From NCBI GenBank assembly GCA_002298995.1, contig DBMO01000037.1:249216-313215 (forward strand): 64,000 bases of DNA, given 5' to 3'. This stretch comes from Desulfarculales bacterium UBA696. GTDB lineage: Bacteria; Desulfobacterota; Syntrophobacteria; Syntrophobacterales; Syntrophobacteraceae. A model generated the notes under the pieces. It had not been told where the DNA came from and did not search any database. It saw only the letters and a list, made by a program, of their open reading frames with translations. Position 1 is the stretch's first letter. Each line of letters begins with the position of its first letter. Below, piece by piece: positions 18,504 through 27,887 of this stretch. A program made the position numbers and the translations under genes.

Positions 18504-19766
18504 TCATCGACCGAACTTGCCTGGGTTCGGGAGTACGGGAACAGGGTCTTCATGCGCGATTTCTTCAGCGGTCTCCACATCGAGTTCATCGGCTCCATGA
18601 GCGAAGGAGCCAAGCAGTAGAATCAGCGCGGCGGCGAGGGCCAAACCGGCGCCGGTGAAGAATGCCGCGCTCACCCCGAATTCATGCCAGATTAAGCCGA
18701 ATATAAGACTTGCAGGCAGAGCGCCCAAGCCCGCCACAAAGTGATAGTAGCCGAAAGCACTTCCCCTGAGTTGTGCGGGCACTAGTTCCACTACAAGGGA
18801 TTTCTCGGAGGGTTCGGTCATTCCGAAATATACGCCGTAAATAAGGAACACGAATACCACCGAAGCCGGTGTGGTAGCCATGGCGAAAGCAATATAGATA
18901 AGCGCATACACTATCCAGCCCGACACAACAAGCTTTCTTGCCCCCAGTCCGTCCGAGAGCCTGCCGCCGGCGTAGGTGCAAACCATTTTGATTATATGAT
19001 GTGCCGACCAAAGCACCGCGATCCAGGATGCGGGCACTCCGGCATGCGACATGCGCAAAATGAGGAATGCATCAGTGGAATTACCAAGCGTAAACATGAG
19101 GACGGCGGCAAGAAAAATTTTGTAGCTCCCGCCAAGATCGGTCCAATGGGATTTGAAGTTTGCCGGCCTTGGGGGTTGGGCCCTTTTGATCGCGGGTTCT
19201 TGTAGTTTGACCGCAAGTATGTACATGACAACCGCAGCGGGTATTGCGGCCAATAGGAAAACCTGCCTCAGAGACAGATCAGCGATCCCGATGAGCGCCG
19301 CGGAGACGAGAGGGCCAACCACCGCACCCGCATGGTCCATTGACCTGTGGATGCCGAAAGCCGCGCCGCGCTGGCCGGGTTCGGTTATATCGGCAACCAG
19401 GGCATCACGGGGCGAGGTTCTCAGACCCTTTCCCACCCGGTCGATGAAGCGCATCAGCAAAACGAAGGGCCAACCGGCGGCAACGGCTATCAGGGGGCGA
19501 GCGGTGCCTGAAATTCCGTACCCGGTCAAGAGAAATGGTTTTCGACAGCTTGTTTTGTCGGTCCATATGCCCGAGACTACTTTAAAGAGGGACGCGGTGG
19601 ATTCGGCGATGCCCTCGATAAGCCCGAGAGCCAGTGCGGTTGCGCCGAGGACATTCGAGAGGAATACGGGGAGCAAGGGATAGATCATCTCGCTTGACAG
19701 ATCGGTAAAGAAGCTGACAAGCCCCAAAATGATGATCCCCTTAGGCAATTTCATCATATTGTCCAA
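18504..19766 (-). CDS. MFS transporter
   Basis: 420 residues, 12 predicted membrane segments. The inter-helix 2-3 loop contains GIWTDKTSCRKPFLLTGYG, a variant of the MFS A motif, and helices 4-5 carry RFIDRVGKGLRTSPRDAL, characteristic of a family of bacterial MFS proteins with unknown substrate (YfkF/DUF-like, related to drug or phosphate-ester carriers). The C-terminal tail is short and acidic. Substrate is unknown; it is a single gene, convergent with cpoB. Confidence 0.85.
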   Translation of the reverse strand: MDNMMKLPKGIIILGLVSFFTDLSSEMIYPLLPVFLSNVLGATALALGLIEGIAESTASLFKVVSGIWTDKTSCRKPFLLTGYGISGTARPLIAVAAGWPFVLLMRFIDRVGKGLRTSPRDALVADITEPGQRGAAFGIHRSMDHAGAVVGPLVSAALIGIADLSLRQVFLLAAIPAAVVMYILAVKLQEPAIKRAQPPRPANFKSHWTDLGGSYKIFLAAVLMFTLGNSTDAFLILRMSHAGVPASWIAVLWSAHHIIKMVCTYAGGRLSDGLGARKLVVSGWIVYALIYIAFAMATTPASVVFVFLIYGVYFGMTEPSEKSLVVELVPAQLRGSAFGYYHFVAGLGALPASLIFGLIWHEFGVSAAFFTGAGLALAAALILLLGSFAHGADELDVETAEEIAHEDPVPVLPNPGKFGR

Positions 19767-20200
19767 CCCTGAGTTAAAGCTATCTCCTGAATTAGATAAA
19801 GAAAGAAGGGCGATTTGCGGTACATTTTAAAAGACTGAGCGGCCAGAAGCCTGCAGGGAGTCGCGTTCTGAAAGAAAAGTAATCACATGTTGCCGACGAT
19901 GACACCAATCTGAGTTTCGGCATGGATTCTCGAAACAGGGCTTGCCTGGGGCTGTAAAGTAGCCCGCGGCAGCAGGTTATAATGCATGTGCAATGCATTG
20001 CCGTAAGAATCCAGGTGCGGATATTATCATCATCTACTTACCTGTAATACTCAAATACAGTCCCAACCCGCGCAAATACAATATTCACCCTATATGTATC
20101 GACATTTTGCTGGTGTACTCTCTCGCCTAATGGAAGATTTAAAACCGGTACATACGTCAAGGAGCATATTCATGGCTCGCAATTTCCGCGGAGGGGGAAT
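19767..20200. other. Intergenic stretch, no gene supported
   Basis: About 430 bp between divergent genes. A 68-codon minus-strand frame (19792-19998) lacks a ribosome-binding site and has Cys- and Ser-rich translation without protein-like character. Likely contains the promoters of both flanking genes; none is clear enough to mark. Confidence 0.4.
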
Positions 20201-20629
20201 ATGAACGGCTTGGCCGCTCTCGATGGTTTTATAAGGCAGAACAATATATCGATGCAATTGAGCCGCGTAAAGGGTAGGGCTCCAGCCCCCGCGACAAGGG
20301 ACGATGGGGTGGAGAAGTACAAATGCCGGATCGAACGGGGAGGCAAGGGAATAAACGTTTTTGTGGCGGCGCCCCCCGAGGAAGGCCACCCGACCCCTCC
20401 TGACGTTTTGTTCATGCTGATACTCGATGCCTCCGGCTGCGAAATGCTCAAAGACTATTACGGACTGCATCAGCAAATGCCCTTCGCCGGGAAGGACGAG
20501 AAATCTTCCGAATTCGATGAGTTTTGGAAAGAGTACAGCTCCCGTTGCGAGCAGACCAAGAAATTAAAGGCTTTTCTGGGTAGGGATCTTTTTAACGAAT
20601 TAATCATCCGGTTCGGATTCCAGGACTAG
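20201..20629 (+). CDS. Hypothetical protein, 142 residues
   Basis: The gene starts at ATG 20201 with GGAGGGGG just upstream and ends before a perfect terminator, so it is a real single-gene unit. The protein is soluble and mixed in charge, with segments IERGGKGINVFVAAPPEEGHPTP and SSRCEQTKKLKAFLGRDLFNEL. No motif is recognised. It has two cysteines, unlikely to bind metal. Function unknown. Confidence 0.72.
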   Translation: MNGLAALDGFIRQNNISMQLSRVKGRAPAPATRDDGVEKYKCRIERGGKGINVFVAAPPEEGHPTPPDVLFMLILDASGCEMLKDYYGLHQQMPFAGKDEKSSEFDEFWKEYSSRCEQTKKLKAFLGRDLFNELIIRFGFQD

Positions 20630-20675
20630 AAACAGATATCCATCCGGTTACAGATATCCTATAAAATGCTAGTCA

Positions 20676-20706
20676 AAAAGCGGCCTTTTCGGCCGCTTTT
20701 TTTTGT
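20676..20706 (+). terminator. Strong rho-independent terminator
   Basis: AAAAGCGGCC (20676-20685) pairs perfectly with GGCCGCTTTT (20691-20700) and T continues to 20704. Also usable on the minus strand for the TauE/SafE gene. Confidence 0.9.
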
Positions 20707-20758
20707 GGTTAAGAGTATGAGTGGGGAGGCCGGGCAATATTTCAATCCGGCATAGCTG

Positions 20759-21565
20759 CTACTCCAGCTTAATGCGCAGTTCTTCTTTTCCCAGTAATGG
20801 GGGACACGCACCGGGCACCTGAGAAGGTGCGCATGCCCTCAGGTAGCGAATGCCGGTCCATGTCAGGACGGCCGCGAAGATGAGCCTCAGGTAAAGCTCC
20901 GGCATCTGATTGGCAACCGTTCCCCCGATCACGCTCCCGGCCAGAATACCTGGAATAAGACCAATCAGAAGATCTGACTGCACGTTATTGAATTTGAAGT
21001 GAGTCCACGCCCCGGCCGCACCTGCTGGAACCATTGTGAGAAGTGATGTCCCGTTGGCTGTCTGTTGGGAAAATCCAAGGCACAGAACCATTGCGGGAAC
21101 CATGATCGTGCCGCCCCCAACCCCCATCATTCCTGAAACAAACCCTGTGAGAATTCCGGAGGCGAGCAAAATGATTATTCGAAATGCCTGATTGGGAAAA
21201 AAGAACTCGATATGGGGGAAGAAAGGTCTTGTAAGCATCAGCAAAGAGATAAAGATGAGAAAAGCTCCAAAGGACTTTCTCAGCTTCCACTCCGGCAGGC
21301 CGTTTGCCAAGCGTGCGCCGTGCCTGGCCGTAAAAACGGCTGTTGTGGCGAGCAGTCCCGCGGCAATAAGATCGACTGACCCATGATAATAATAGATGGC
21401 AGCCCCGGAGACCCCCGTAAAAACGATCGCCACGAGGCTGGTCCCGTGTGCGCGGTGTTGACTTATCTTGAGAAAATCAACCATCAGCGGAATCATGACC
21501 ACTCCTCCGCCGAGGCCGACCAAGCCGCCGAAAATGCCGGCCACCAAACCCACAATCAGGCTCAT
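20759..21565 (-). CDS. TauE/SafE family sulfite/anion exporter
   Basis: 268 residues from ATG 21565, chosen because GGAG precedes it; an in-frame GTG at 21586 would add seven residues. The two halves each start with the family glycine-rich motif: GIFGGLVGLGGGVVMIP and FVSGMMGVGGGTIMVPAMV. About eight membrane segments. Family members export sulfite, sulfonates or other small anions, which fits a sulfur-metabolising anaerobe, but the substrate here is not shown. It stands alone. Confidence 0.88.
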   Translation of the reverse strand: MSLIVGLVAGIFGGLVGLGGGVVMIPLMVDFLKISQHRAHGTSLVAIVFTGVSGAAIYYYHGSVDLIAAGLLATTAVFTARHGARLANGLPEWKLRKSFGAFLIFISLLMLTRPFFPHIEFFFPNQAFRIIILLASGILTGFVSGMMGVGGGTIMVPAMVLCLGFSQQTANGTSLLTMVPAGAAGAWTHFKFNNVQSDLLIGLIPGILAGSVIGGTVANQMPELYLRLIFAAVLTWTGIRYLRACAPSQVPGACPPLLGKEELRIKLE

Positions 21566-21837
21566 CAGGTTCTCCAGTAGCAACACACTCGATATTTATC
21601 GGAACAACAGGGCGCCAGCGCGCGAGTTTTGAGAAGATGGAGGATTCTAAAGTTTCGGCACGTTTCAGGCAACCAACAATCAAAAAATGGCGAATCATTT
21701 TCCAAAAGTTGCCGATAAACTGGGGTGAGGAGTAAATATTTTTTGTGAGCGGCTATTTTTCGGGCGCTCTAAACCGTATTGTTGCAGCACGTTCATTTTG
21801 TTCTCTATCAAGCAGGGTCTTTGGAGAAACTCGATAA

Positions 21838-23622
21838 ATGTTAGCCAGTAAAACCAGCCAAGGCTATGGAAACGGACTCAATCTAAAGGTCCTTCTCGGT
21901 GAGCTCCTGAAGGACGGGATCATCTCGAGACACGAGGTGGAAAAGATCTTGAGTCATCCTGTCGGAAAGGACCGCTCAGGAATGCACCCGCTAATGATCG
22001 TCTCGGAGTGCCGAATTTCCAGGGCCATGCCGCCGCACGATCCTCTTACGCTCGAAGTCCTGATGATGTGGCTCGCTAAGAAATGCGGGCTTAGCTATGT
22101 TCGTGTCGATCCGCTGAAGGTGGACGTCACCGCTGTAACTGGTCTGGTTTCGTATGCTTATGCAGCCAGGTACAAGATCCTGCCAATCGAGGTTTGTGAG
22201 GACAAGATTGTAATTGCCACGGCCGACCCGTTTGACAGGGAGTGGGAAGAGGACCTGCGGCGGATTTTGAGGAAGAAGATCTGCAGGGTTGTTTCCAACC
22301 CCAACGACATCAGCCGGTACCTTATAGAGTTCTATGCCTTGACCGAATCGGTAAAGCGGGCATTTGGCAAAGCGGTCGGCACGGGGCTGGGCTCCACGAT
22401 GAACCTCGAGCAGATGATCGAACTCGGCCGGACCGGGAAGCTCGATGCCAACGACAGGTATGTAGTAAATATAGTTGATTGGCTTCTCCAGTATGCTTTC
22501 GACCAAAGGGCAAGTGACATTCATCTCGAGCCGCGCCGCGACAACAGCGATGTGCGGTTCCGGATTGACGGCGTCCTGCACCTCGTCTACCAGCTGCCTA
22601 CTGTTGTCATGAGCGCGGTTATCAGCCGGATAAAAGTGCTCGGCAGAATGGACCTCGCCGAAAAAAGGCGGCCGCAAGACGGGCGCATCAAAACCAAGGC
22701 GCCGGCGGGACATGAAGTCGAACTGCGGCTTTCCACCATGCCCACCGTCTTCGGCGAGAAGCTCGTAATGCGTATTTTCGACCCGGAGGTTACCATAAGG
22801 GGGTTTGACGAACTCGGGTTCTCGGAGGCCGAACTCGATGCCTGGAGGAAAATGGTCGGGGCGCCATATGGGATAGTCCTGGTTACCGGTCCCACCGGAT
22901 CGGGGAAGACTACGACACTCTATTCCACCCTTAAGTTTCTCGCCAAACCCGAGGTAAATGTCTGCACCGTGGAAGATCCCATTGAAATGGTCGAGCCGCG
23001 GTTCAATCAAATGCAGGTCAACCCGCTCATTGGTCTTGATTTTGCCGGCGGACTGCGTACTTTCCTGCGCCAGGACCCCGACATCATTATGGTGGGCGAG
23101 ATAAGGGACATCGAGACCGCTGAAATGGCTATCCAGTCCGCTCTGACCGGACATCTTGTTTTTTCGACGCTTCACACCAACGACGCACCCTCGGCCATCA
23201 TACGGCTGATGGATATCGGAGTGCCGCACTACCTGATCCGGGCGACTCTGCTCGGGGTCCTGGCGCAAAGGCTTGTCCGAACGCTCTGCCCGCATTGCAG
23301 GGAAAAAGGGGATGTCGACGACGACCTTTGGAATTCGCTGATCAGTCCCTTTAAAATCGAGAAGAGCGAATCGATTTTCCGATCCGCCGGTTGCCTTGAA
23401 TGCCGCGAAACAGGCTACCTTGGAAGGGTGGGCATATACGAGATGCTTTCCGTCAGTCCGCAAATCCGAAGCCTCATCAAGCCCGATGCGGACCTTTCAG
23501 CCATCAGGGAAAAGGCGGTGAAAGAGGGTATGTCTCCCCTGCACATTGCCGGGGCCTTAAAGATTTGCTCCGGAATCACATCAGCCGAAGAGGTTTTCAG
23601 GGTCGCTGCGCCGGTACGTTGA
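21838..23622 (+). CDS. PilB/GspE-type secretion ATPase
   Basis: 594 residues. An N-terminal MshE/GspE-N domain (about 20-180) is followed by the hexameric ATPase: Asp box ASDIHLEPR, Walker A GPTGSGKTTTLYS near residue 350, Walker B RQDPDIIMVGEIRD, His box TGHLVFSTLHTNDAP and a tetracysteine zinc site CPHC...CLEC near 480-525. It powers assembly of a type IV pilus or type II pseudopilus. No pilC, pilin or secretin gene is nearby, so its partner system cannot be named. It follows MLAS without a strong ribosome-binding site. Confidence 0.92.
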   Translation: MLASKTSQGYGNGLNLKVLLGELLKDGIISRHEVEKILSHPVGKDRSGMHPLMIVSECRISRAMPPHDPLTLEVLMMWLAKKCGLSYVRVDPLKVDVTAVTGLVSYAYAARYKILPIEVCEDKIVIATADPFDREWEEDLRRILRKKICRVVSNPNDISRYLIEFYALTESVKRAFGKAVGTGLGSTMNLEQMIELGRTGKLDANDRYVVNIVDWLLQYAFDQRASDIHLEPRRDNSDVRFRIDGVLHLVYQLPTVVMSAVISRIKVLGRMDLAEKRRPQDGRIKTKAPAGHEVELRLSTMPTVFGEKLVMRIFDPEVTIRGFDELGFSEAELDAWRKMVGAPYGIVLVTGPTGSGKTTTLYSTLKFLAKPEVNVCTVEDPIEMVEPRFNQMQVNPLIGLDFAGGLRTFLRQDPDIIMVGEIRDIETAEMAIQSALTGHLVFSTLHTNDAPSAIIRLMDIGVPHYLIRATLLGVLAQRLVRTLCPHCREKGDVDDDLWNSLISPFKIEKSESIFRSAGCLECRETGYLGRVGIYEMLSVSPQIRSLIKPDADLSAIREKAVKEGMSPLHIAGALKICSGITSAEEVFRVAAPVR

Positions 23623-23706
23623 AAAGAAAGCCGAAATGTATTAATTGATCTTCCCTGGCCCGCTTTTCCGGGCAAATCTCCAGGAAGGGACTTAGCCGAC
23701 CGCGAT

Positions 23707-24822
23707 ATGACCCGTTTCCTGATCGCATTTGTTTCCGTATACTCGCTGATGCACGCCTTTTTCTATTTCCGGGTGAAAGTGCTTCTGCCCAATGACAGGT
23801 TTTCCCATTTCCTGCTGATATTTTTTCTCGCGCTCATGATCTTCGCGCCGATTGGTACTCGATTACTCGAAAGGGCCGATCACTATAACCTGGCGCGTGC
23901 TGCCGCAATAATCGGCTATCCCTGGGTAGGCTTTATTTTCTATTCATTCCTGCTCTTTTTCCTGGCTGGGATGGCCGGACTTATTTTCAAAATTGTAAAC
24001 ATCGCCGCAGGTACTCATCTTCCCCTGTTTACCGGTAGGACGGCAACGGCCTGCATTCTGGTTGCCGTGGTCGCGATATGCATCCATGGTTTCTTTGAAG
24101 CCGGCAGCTTGAGGGTGGAAAGACTGAGGATCCCCACCACCAAGCTTCCCCAGGGAATCGAGCGCCTGAGGATTGCCCAGATATCGGATATTCATCTCGG
24201 GCTGCTGGTAAGGCAAGACAAGCTTGAGAAAATTCTCGAAAAGATAAAAGCCGAATCACCAGATATGCTCGTCAGCACGGGGGACCTGGTTGACGGGGAT
24301 ATGGAAAGAATCGGAAAACTTCCGGAACTCTTTTCGACGCTTAACGTAAGATTTGGGAAATGGGCGGTAACCGGAAACCATGAGGTCTATGCCGGTCTTT
24401 CGAATTCCATCAGTGCCGAGAGGGCATTTGGATTCGATCTGCTAAGAGGCGAGGCCAGAACGGTGGCGCACATTGTAAACATTGTCGGGGTGGACGACCC
24501 GACGGCCGCCTCCGCGGTAGATGAGACCAAGCTCCTTAAACAGGTTAACAATGGGCTTTTCACAGTCCTTCTTAAGCACAGGCCCGACCCCGATCGTGAA
24601 AACCTCGGCTTGTTCGATCTGCAGCTATCGGGGCATACACATTACGGGCAGTTGTTCCCCTTCAGGTTGTTCTCACAATTTTTTTACCCGCTGCAAAACG
24701 GTCCGTATTTTCTGGAAAAGGGATCTATCCTGTACACTAGCCGAGGCTCGGCTACCTGGGGCCCGCCAATGCGTGTTCTTGCCCCTCCAGAGGTAACAAT
24801 AATCGACATCGTGTCCGAATAA
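23707..24822 (+). CDS. Membrane-anchored metallophosphoesterase
   Basis: 371 residues. Four or so N-terminal membrane helices (residues 1-125) precede a calcineurin-like phosphoesterase domain with ISDIHLGLL, STGDLVDGD, VTGNHEVY and QLSGHTHYGQ, the full dinuclear metal set. The layout matches the YkuE/YaeI family, where some members remove headgroups from lipid precursors. Substrate is unknown. It lies 84 bp downstream of the PilB-like gene and may share its transcript. Confidence 0.88.
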   Translation: MTRFLIAFVSVYSLMHAFFYFRVKVLLPNDRFSHFLLIFFLALMIFAPIGTRLLERADHYNLARAAAIIGYPWVGFIFYSFLLFFLAGMAGLIFKIVNIAAGTHLPLFTGRTATACILVAVVAICIHGFFEAGSLRVERLRIPTTKLPQGIERLRIAQISDIHLGLLVRQDKLEKILEKIKAESPDMLVSTGDLVDGDMERIGKLPELFSTLNVRFGKWAVTGNHEVYAGLSNSISAERAFGFDLLRGEARTVAHIVNIVGVDDPTAASAVDETKLLKQVNNGLFTVLLKHRPDPDRENLGLFDLQLSGHTHYGQLFPFRLFSQFFYPLQNGPYFLEKGSILYTSRGSATWGPPMRVLAPPEVTIIDIVSE

Positions 24823-24920
24823 GAGATATCAGAAATTTGGGATGTTGGCAGGGTTTCCTTGGCAGGAACGATAATAATTTGACTCTCAGCCTTCGATCGT
24901 CTTCCTTTCTCTGTCTTGCG

Positions 24921-25403
24921 TCATGAAAGCCTGTCGCGTTTTCGGAGGCGATCCAACTCGCGGTTTTCTTCCTTCCTCTTGATGCTCTCCCTCTTGTCAT
25001 ATTCCTTCTTGCCCCTGGCCAGGGCCATTTCGATCTTTACCTTGCTGCCTTTGAAGTAAACTTTTAGTGGGACGAGTGAAAAGCCGCGTTCCTGGGTTTT
25101 TCCAAGGAGTTTTTTGATTTCATACTTGTGAAGCAGGAGTTTTCGTACTCGTTCCGGTTCGTGGTTGTCGTGGGAAGCGTGCGTATAGGGACTGATGTGT
25201 AGCCCATACAACACCGCCTCGTCCTTTTTCACGCGGGCATAGCTGTCCTTGAGATTTGCGCGGCCTTCACGCAAGGACTTTACCTCGGTGCCAAGAAGAA
25301 TAATTCCAGCTTCGAATCTTTCGGTTATTTCGAAGTCGTGAAAAGCCTTTTTGTTCTGGGCTATTATGCGAATGGTTTCGGTTGCGGCCTTTTCTTTTGC
25401 CAT
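24921..25403 (-). CDS. smpB: SsrA-binding protein SmpB
   Basis: 160 residues, normal length. Family signatures include NKKAFHDFEITERFEAGIIL, LGTEVKSLREGRANLKDSY and the basic C-terminal tail KEYDKRESIKRKEENRELDR, which inserts into the mRNA channel. It brings tmRNA to stalled ribosomes. No ssrA gene was recognised within the window. It follows ptsI after 28 bp. Confidence 0.96.
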   Translation of the reverse strand: MAKEKAATETIRIIAQNKKAFHDFEITERFEAGIILLGTEVKSLREGRANLKDSYARVKKDEAVLYGLHISPYTHASHDNHEPERVRKLLLHKYEIKKLLGKTQERGFSLVPLKVYFKGSKVKIEMALARGKKEYDKRESIKRKEENRELDRLRKRDRLS

Positions 25404-25431
25404 AGTGTCTTACTAACAACGTCCTTTCTGG

Positions 25432-27264
25432 TCATTCCGTGCCCGTTTGAGGAATCCGGTGGGCGGACCTGGCGGGTCCTTTTACGGCAAAGGCCGAAGG
25501 ATTGAAGACCCTGAATTCTTCCGGAAAACTCTTCTTTATAGTCTTTTCGAGCAACTCATTAATCTCCCGGGCCGTGCTGAGGCGAAGGGCTTTTTTTGCC
25601 AACCGGCGGCAATCCTTGATAAGCGAGCGCCTGATGAGATTCTTTACGCGCGGCAAAGACTGGGGATTCATGCTCAGCGAATCAATGCCGAAGCCCAGCA
25701 GAATGGGAAGATAGAGGGGCTCGCCAGCCATCTCGCCGCAGAGGGCCACTGAAATTCCAGCCTTGTGGCCCGCATCAACTGTGTGTTTGATAAATCTGAG
25801 CACTGCCGGGTGAAGAGGTTCAAAAAGATAGGCAACGTGTTCGTTGGTGCGGTCTATGCCTATACTGTACTGGATCAGATCGTTCGTGCCTATGCTGAAA
25901 AAATCGACCTCGGTTGCAAGCAGGTCCGCCACCGCCACGGCGGAAGGCAGTTCAATCATAACCCCAATCTGGATATTTTCATCAAAAGGGATTCGTTCCC
26001 TCTCAAGGTCTTCCTTGACACCATTTACGATGCGCTTCGCATCGAGCAGTTCCGCGACGCCGGAGACCAGTGGAAACATCACGCGAATATTTTTGGCGGC
26101 TGCGCTCGCCCGCAGTATTGCACGCAGCTGCACCTTGAAAAGCTCCGGGTAGTGCAGGCAAAGGCGTATGGAGCGCAACCCCAGTACCGGATTTACTTCG
26201 TCGAGTTTGGGATACCAGGCTGAGAGCTTCTCTGCGCCTAAGTCAAGCGTTCTTATGGTAACCACGCTGGGGGCCATCAGCTCGGAAAGGTCGCGATAAT
26301 CGCGAAAAAGCGACTCCTCGTCCGGCATGTCGGCCCTGTTCATGAAGAAAAATTCAGTCCGGTAAAGGCCTATGGCCTCGGCCCCGTTCTCCCTGGCTCC
26401 CCCCACCTCTTCGAGCATCTCGATATTTGCCTCGACGCTTATCGTATAGCCGTCTCGGGTTTGAGCGGACAGGTGCGCCTTCCGGCCTATTTCCTTTATG
26501 TAGTTTTCGAGTTCGAGCTGCCGTTCGTAGTAGAACCCGATTTCATCTTCGGTTGGATTGATAATTATCTTACCGGTGGTTCCATCTATGATAAGGATCT
26601 CTCCGGTCGTGATCAGCCTCGTCGCATTTTCAGCCGCGACCACTGCCGGTATGTTGAGGGAGCGGGCAATAATCGATGTATGAGAAGTGCGGCCGCCTAT
26701 TTCGGTAATGACCCCGAGAGTGTGCTCCACCTCGAGCTGGATGGCGTCAGCCGGCGAAATTTCGTGGGCCACTACTATCACCCTGTCCCGAATTTCATCG
26801 AGGGGCGATTGCTCCTGGCCGGAAAGAATTCGCATTACTCTTTCAGCGGCGGCCTCAACGTCGGCTATGCGGCTTCGAACGTAGTCGTCGTTGAGGGAGC
26901 TGAACACCTGTCTAGCCTTGGCGAGTGATTTCAAGAGGGCCAGTTGGGCATTCAATCGATCTCTTCGTATAAAGTTCAAGGATTCATCGTAGATCGAGCG
27001 GTCCCTGAGAATCATCTGCTGAACTTCGAGCAGGTGAGCGTGTTCCATGAACTCGGAACGGACGGTTTTTTTTATCGACTCGAGATCGGACTCAGCCTTT
27101 ACGACTGCTTCCTCGAACCGCCGGCACTCCAACTCGACTGCTTCGTCGCCCAGTACATTGTATTTTGGGAAGGCAATGCGGTGCCTGTCCAGTACATGCG
27201 CTTTGCCGATGGATATTCCGGGTGACGCACCGATGCCGTCAATAACCAGGGAGGAGTTATTCAT
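25432..27264 (-). CDS. ptsI: Phosphoenolpyruvate-protein phosphotransferase (enzyme I)
   Basis: 610 residues, slightly longer than classic enzyme I. Active-site His lies in GGRTSHTSIIARSLNIPAVVA. The PEP-binding barrel has GAEAIGLYRTEFFFMNR, SIGTNDLIQYSIGIDR and the catalytic Cys in SVALCGEMAG. It passes phosphate from PEP to HPr. No sugar-specific EII gene is near, so it may serve regulation or a nitrogen-type PTS. It follows ptsH after about 100 bp and precedes smpB. Confidence 0.95.
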   Translation of the reverse strand: MNNSSLVIDGIGASPGISIGKAHVLDRHRIAFPKYNVLGDEAVELECRRFEEAVVKAESDLESIKKTVRSEFMEHAHLLEVQQMILRDRSIYDESLNFIRRDRLNAQLALLKSLAKARQVFSSLNDDYVRSRIADVEAAAERVMRILSGQEQSPLDEIRDRVIVVAHEISPADAIQLEVEHTLGVITEIGGRTSHTSIIARSLNIPAVVAAENATRLITTGEILIIDGTTGKIIINPTEDEIGFYYERQLELENYIKEIGRKAHLSAQTRDGYTISVEANIEMLEEVGGARENGAEAIGLYRTEFFFMNRADMPDEESLFRDYRDLSELMAPSVVTIRTLDLGAEKLSAWYPKLDEVNPVLGLRSIRLCLHYPELFKVQLRAILRASAAAKNIRVMFPLVSGVAELLDAKRIVNGVKEDLERERIPFDENIQIGVMIELPSAVAVADLLATEVDFFSIGTNDLIQYSIGIDRTNEHVAYLFEPLHPAVLRFIKHTVDAGHKAGISVALCGEMAGEPLYLPILLGFGIDSLSMNPQSLPRVKNLIRRSLIKDCRRLAKKALRLSTAREINELLEKTIKKSFPEEFRVFNPSAFAVKGPARSAHRIPQTGTE

Positions 27265-27365
27265 GGGGAAATCGTCTCGTTTTCAAAAAGAATAAGCCCA
27301 TATTGGGCTTATTATACATATTCCATTTCTGCGGGGCTGTGAAGAACTTAAATGCCGCAATGGGA

Positions 27366-27722
27366 TCATGGCTCGCCGAATTTGGTTTGGAAAAGGAAGG
27401 CAAGAGCGCTTATTGCGTTGGATGCATCCGCTCCCCTCGCGCTGATGCGGATCTGGCTTCCACGAGGGCACACCAGGGTCATGAGATCGAGAATGCTCTT
27501 AGCGTTTACCTTCATCCCGCATTTGGAAATAAAGATTTCGGATTCGAACCGGCTGGCCGTTTTTACGATCTGAGCCGCCACCCGAGCATGGATGCCGAGT
27601 TTATTGGCTACCACGAAGTCCTGCTCAAGGAATGGCGGTTCTTCTCCGGGAACCTGGTTCAAATTGGTACTTTCCCTTCGGTATGCGAAATTTCGGGGGT
27701 CTATTAGCATATGGGCACCCAT
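27366..27722 (-). CDS. ptsH: HPr-like phosphocarrier with N-terminal extension
   Basis: 118 residues against the usual 85-90. Residues 1-32 are an extra region with no recognised fold. The HPr domain follows: active His45 in NKLGIHARVAAQ, and the regulatory serine S76 in VNAKSILDLMTL. The residue after HAR is Val, where nearly all HPr proteins have Pro. A later ATG at codon 5 is possible but still leaves the extension. It is the first gene of a ptsH-ptsI-smpB group. Confidence 0.85.
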   Translation of the reverse strand: MGAHMLIDPRNFAYRRESTNLNQVPGEEPPFLEQDFVVANKLGIHARVAAQIVKTASRFESEIFISKCGMKVNAKSILDLMTLVCPRGSQIRISARGADASNAISALAFLFQTKFGEP

Positions 27723-27887
27723 TATGTCAACCTCATGAACGCGAGCCGGAAAGTCGAGCGAGCACGGGATCGGAGCAGTGCGATGCGATCCGCTAATTAT
27801 CAGGGTGTAAAGAAATTATTTCGGCAAAACGGCAAAAGATCTTGAAATTATAAGTACGACCTTTTGAAATTCCAGTGGTGGGGTATC

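Noticed and set aside
19792..19998. 68-codon minus-strand frame
   Set aside because: No start signals, Cys- and Ser-rich nonsense-like translation.
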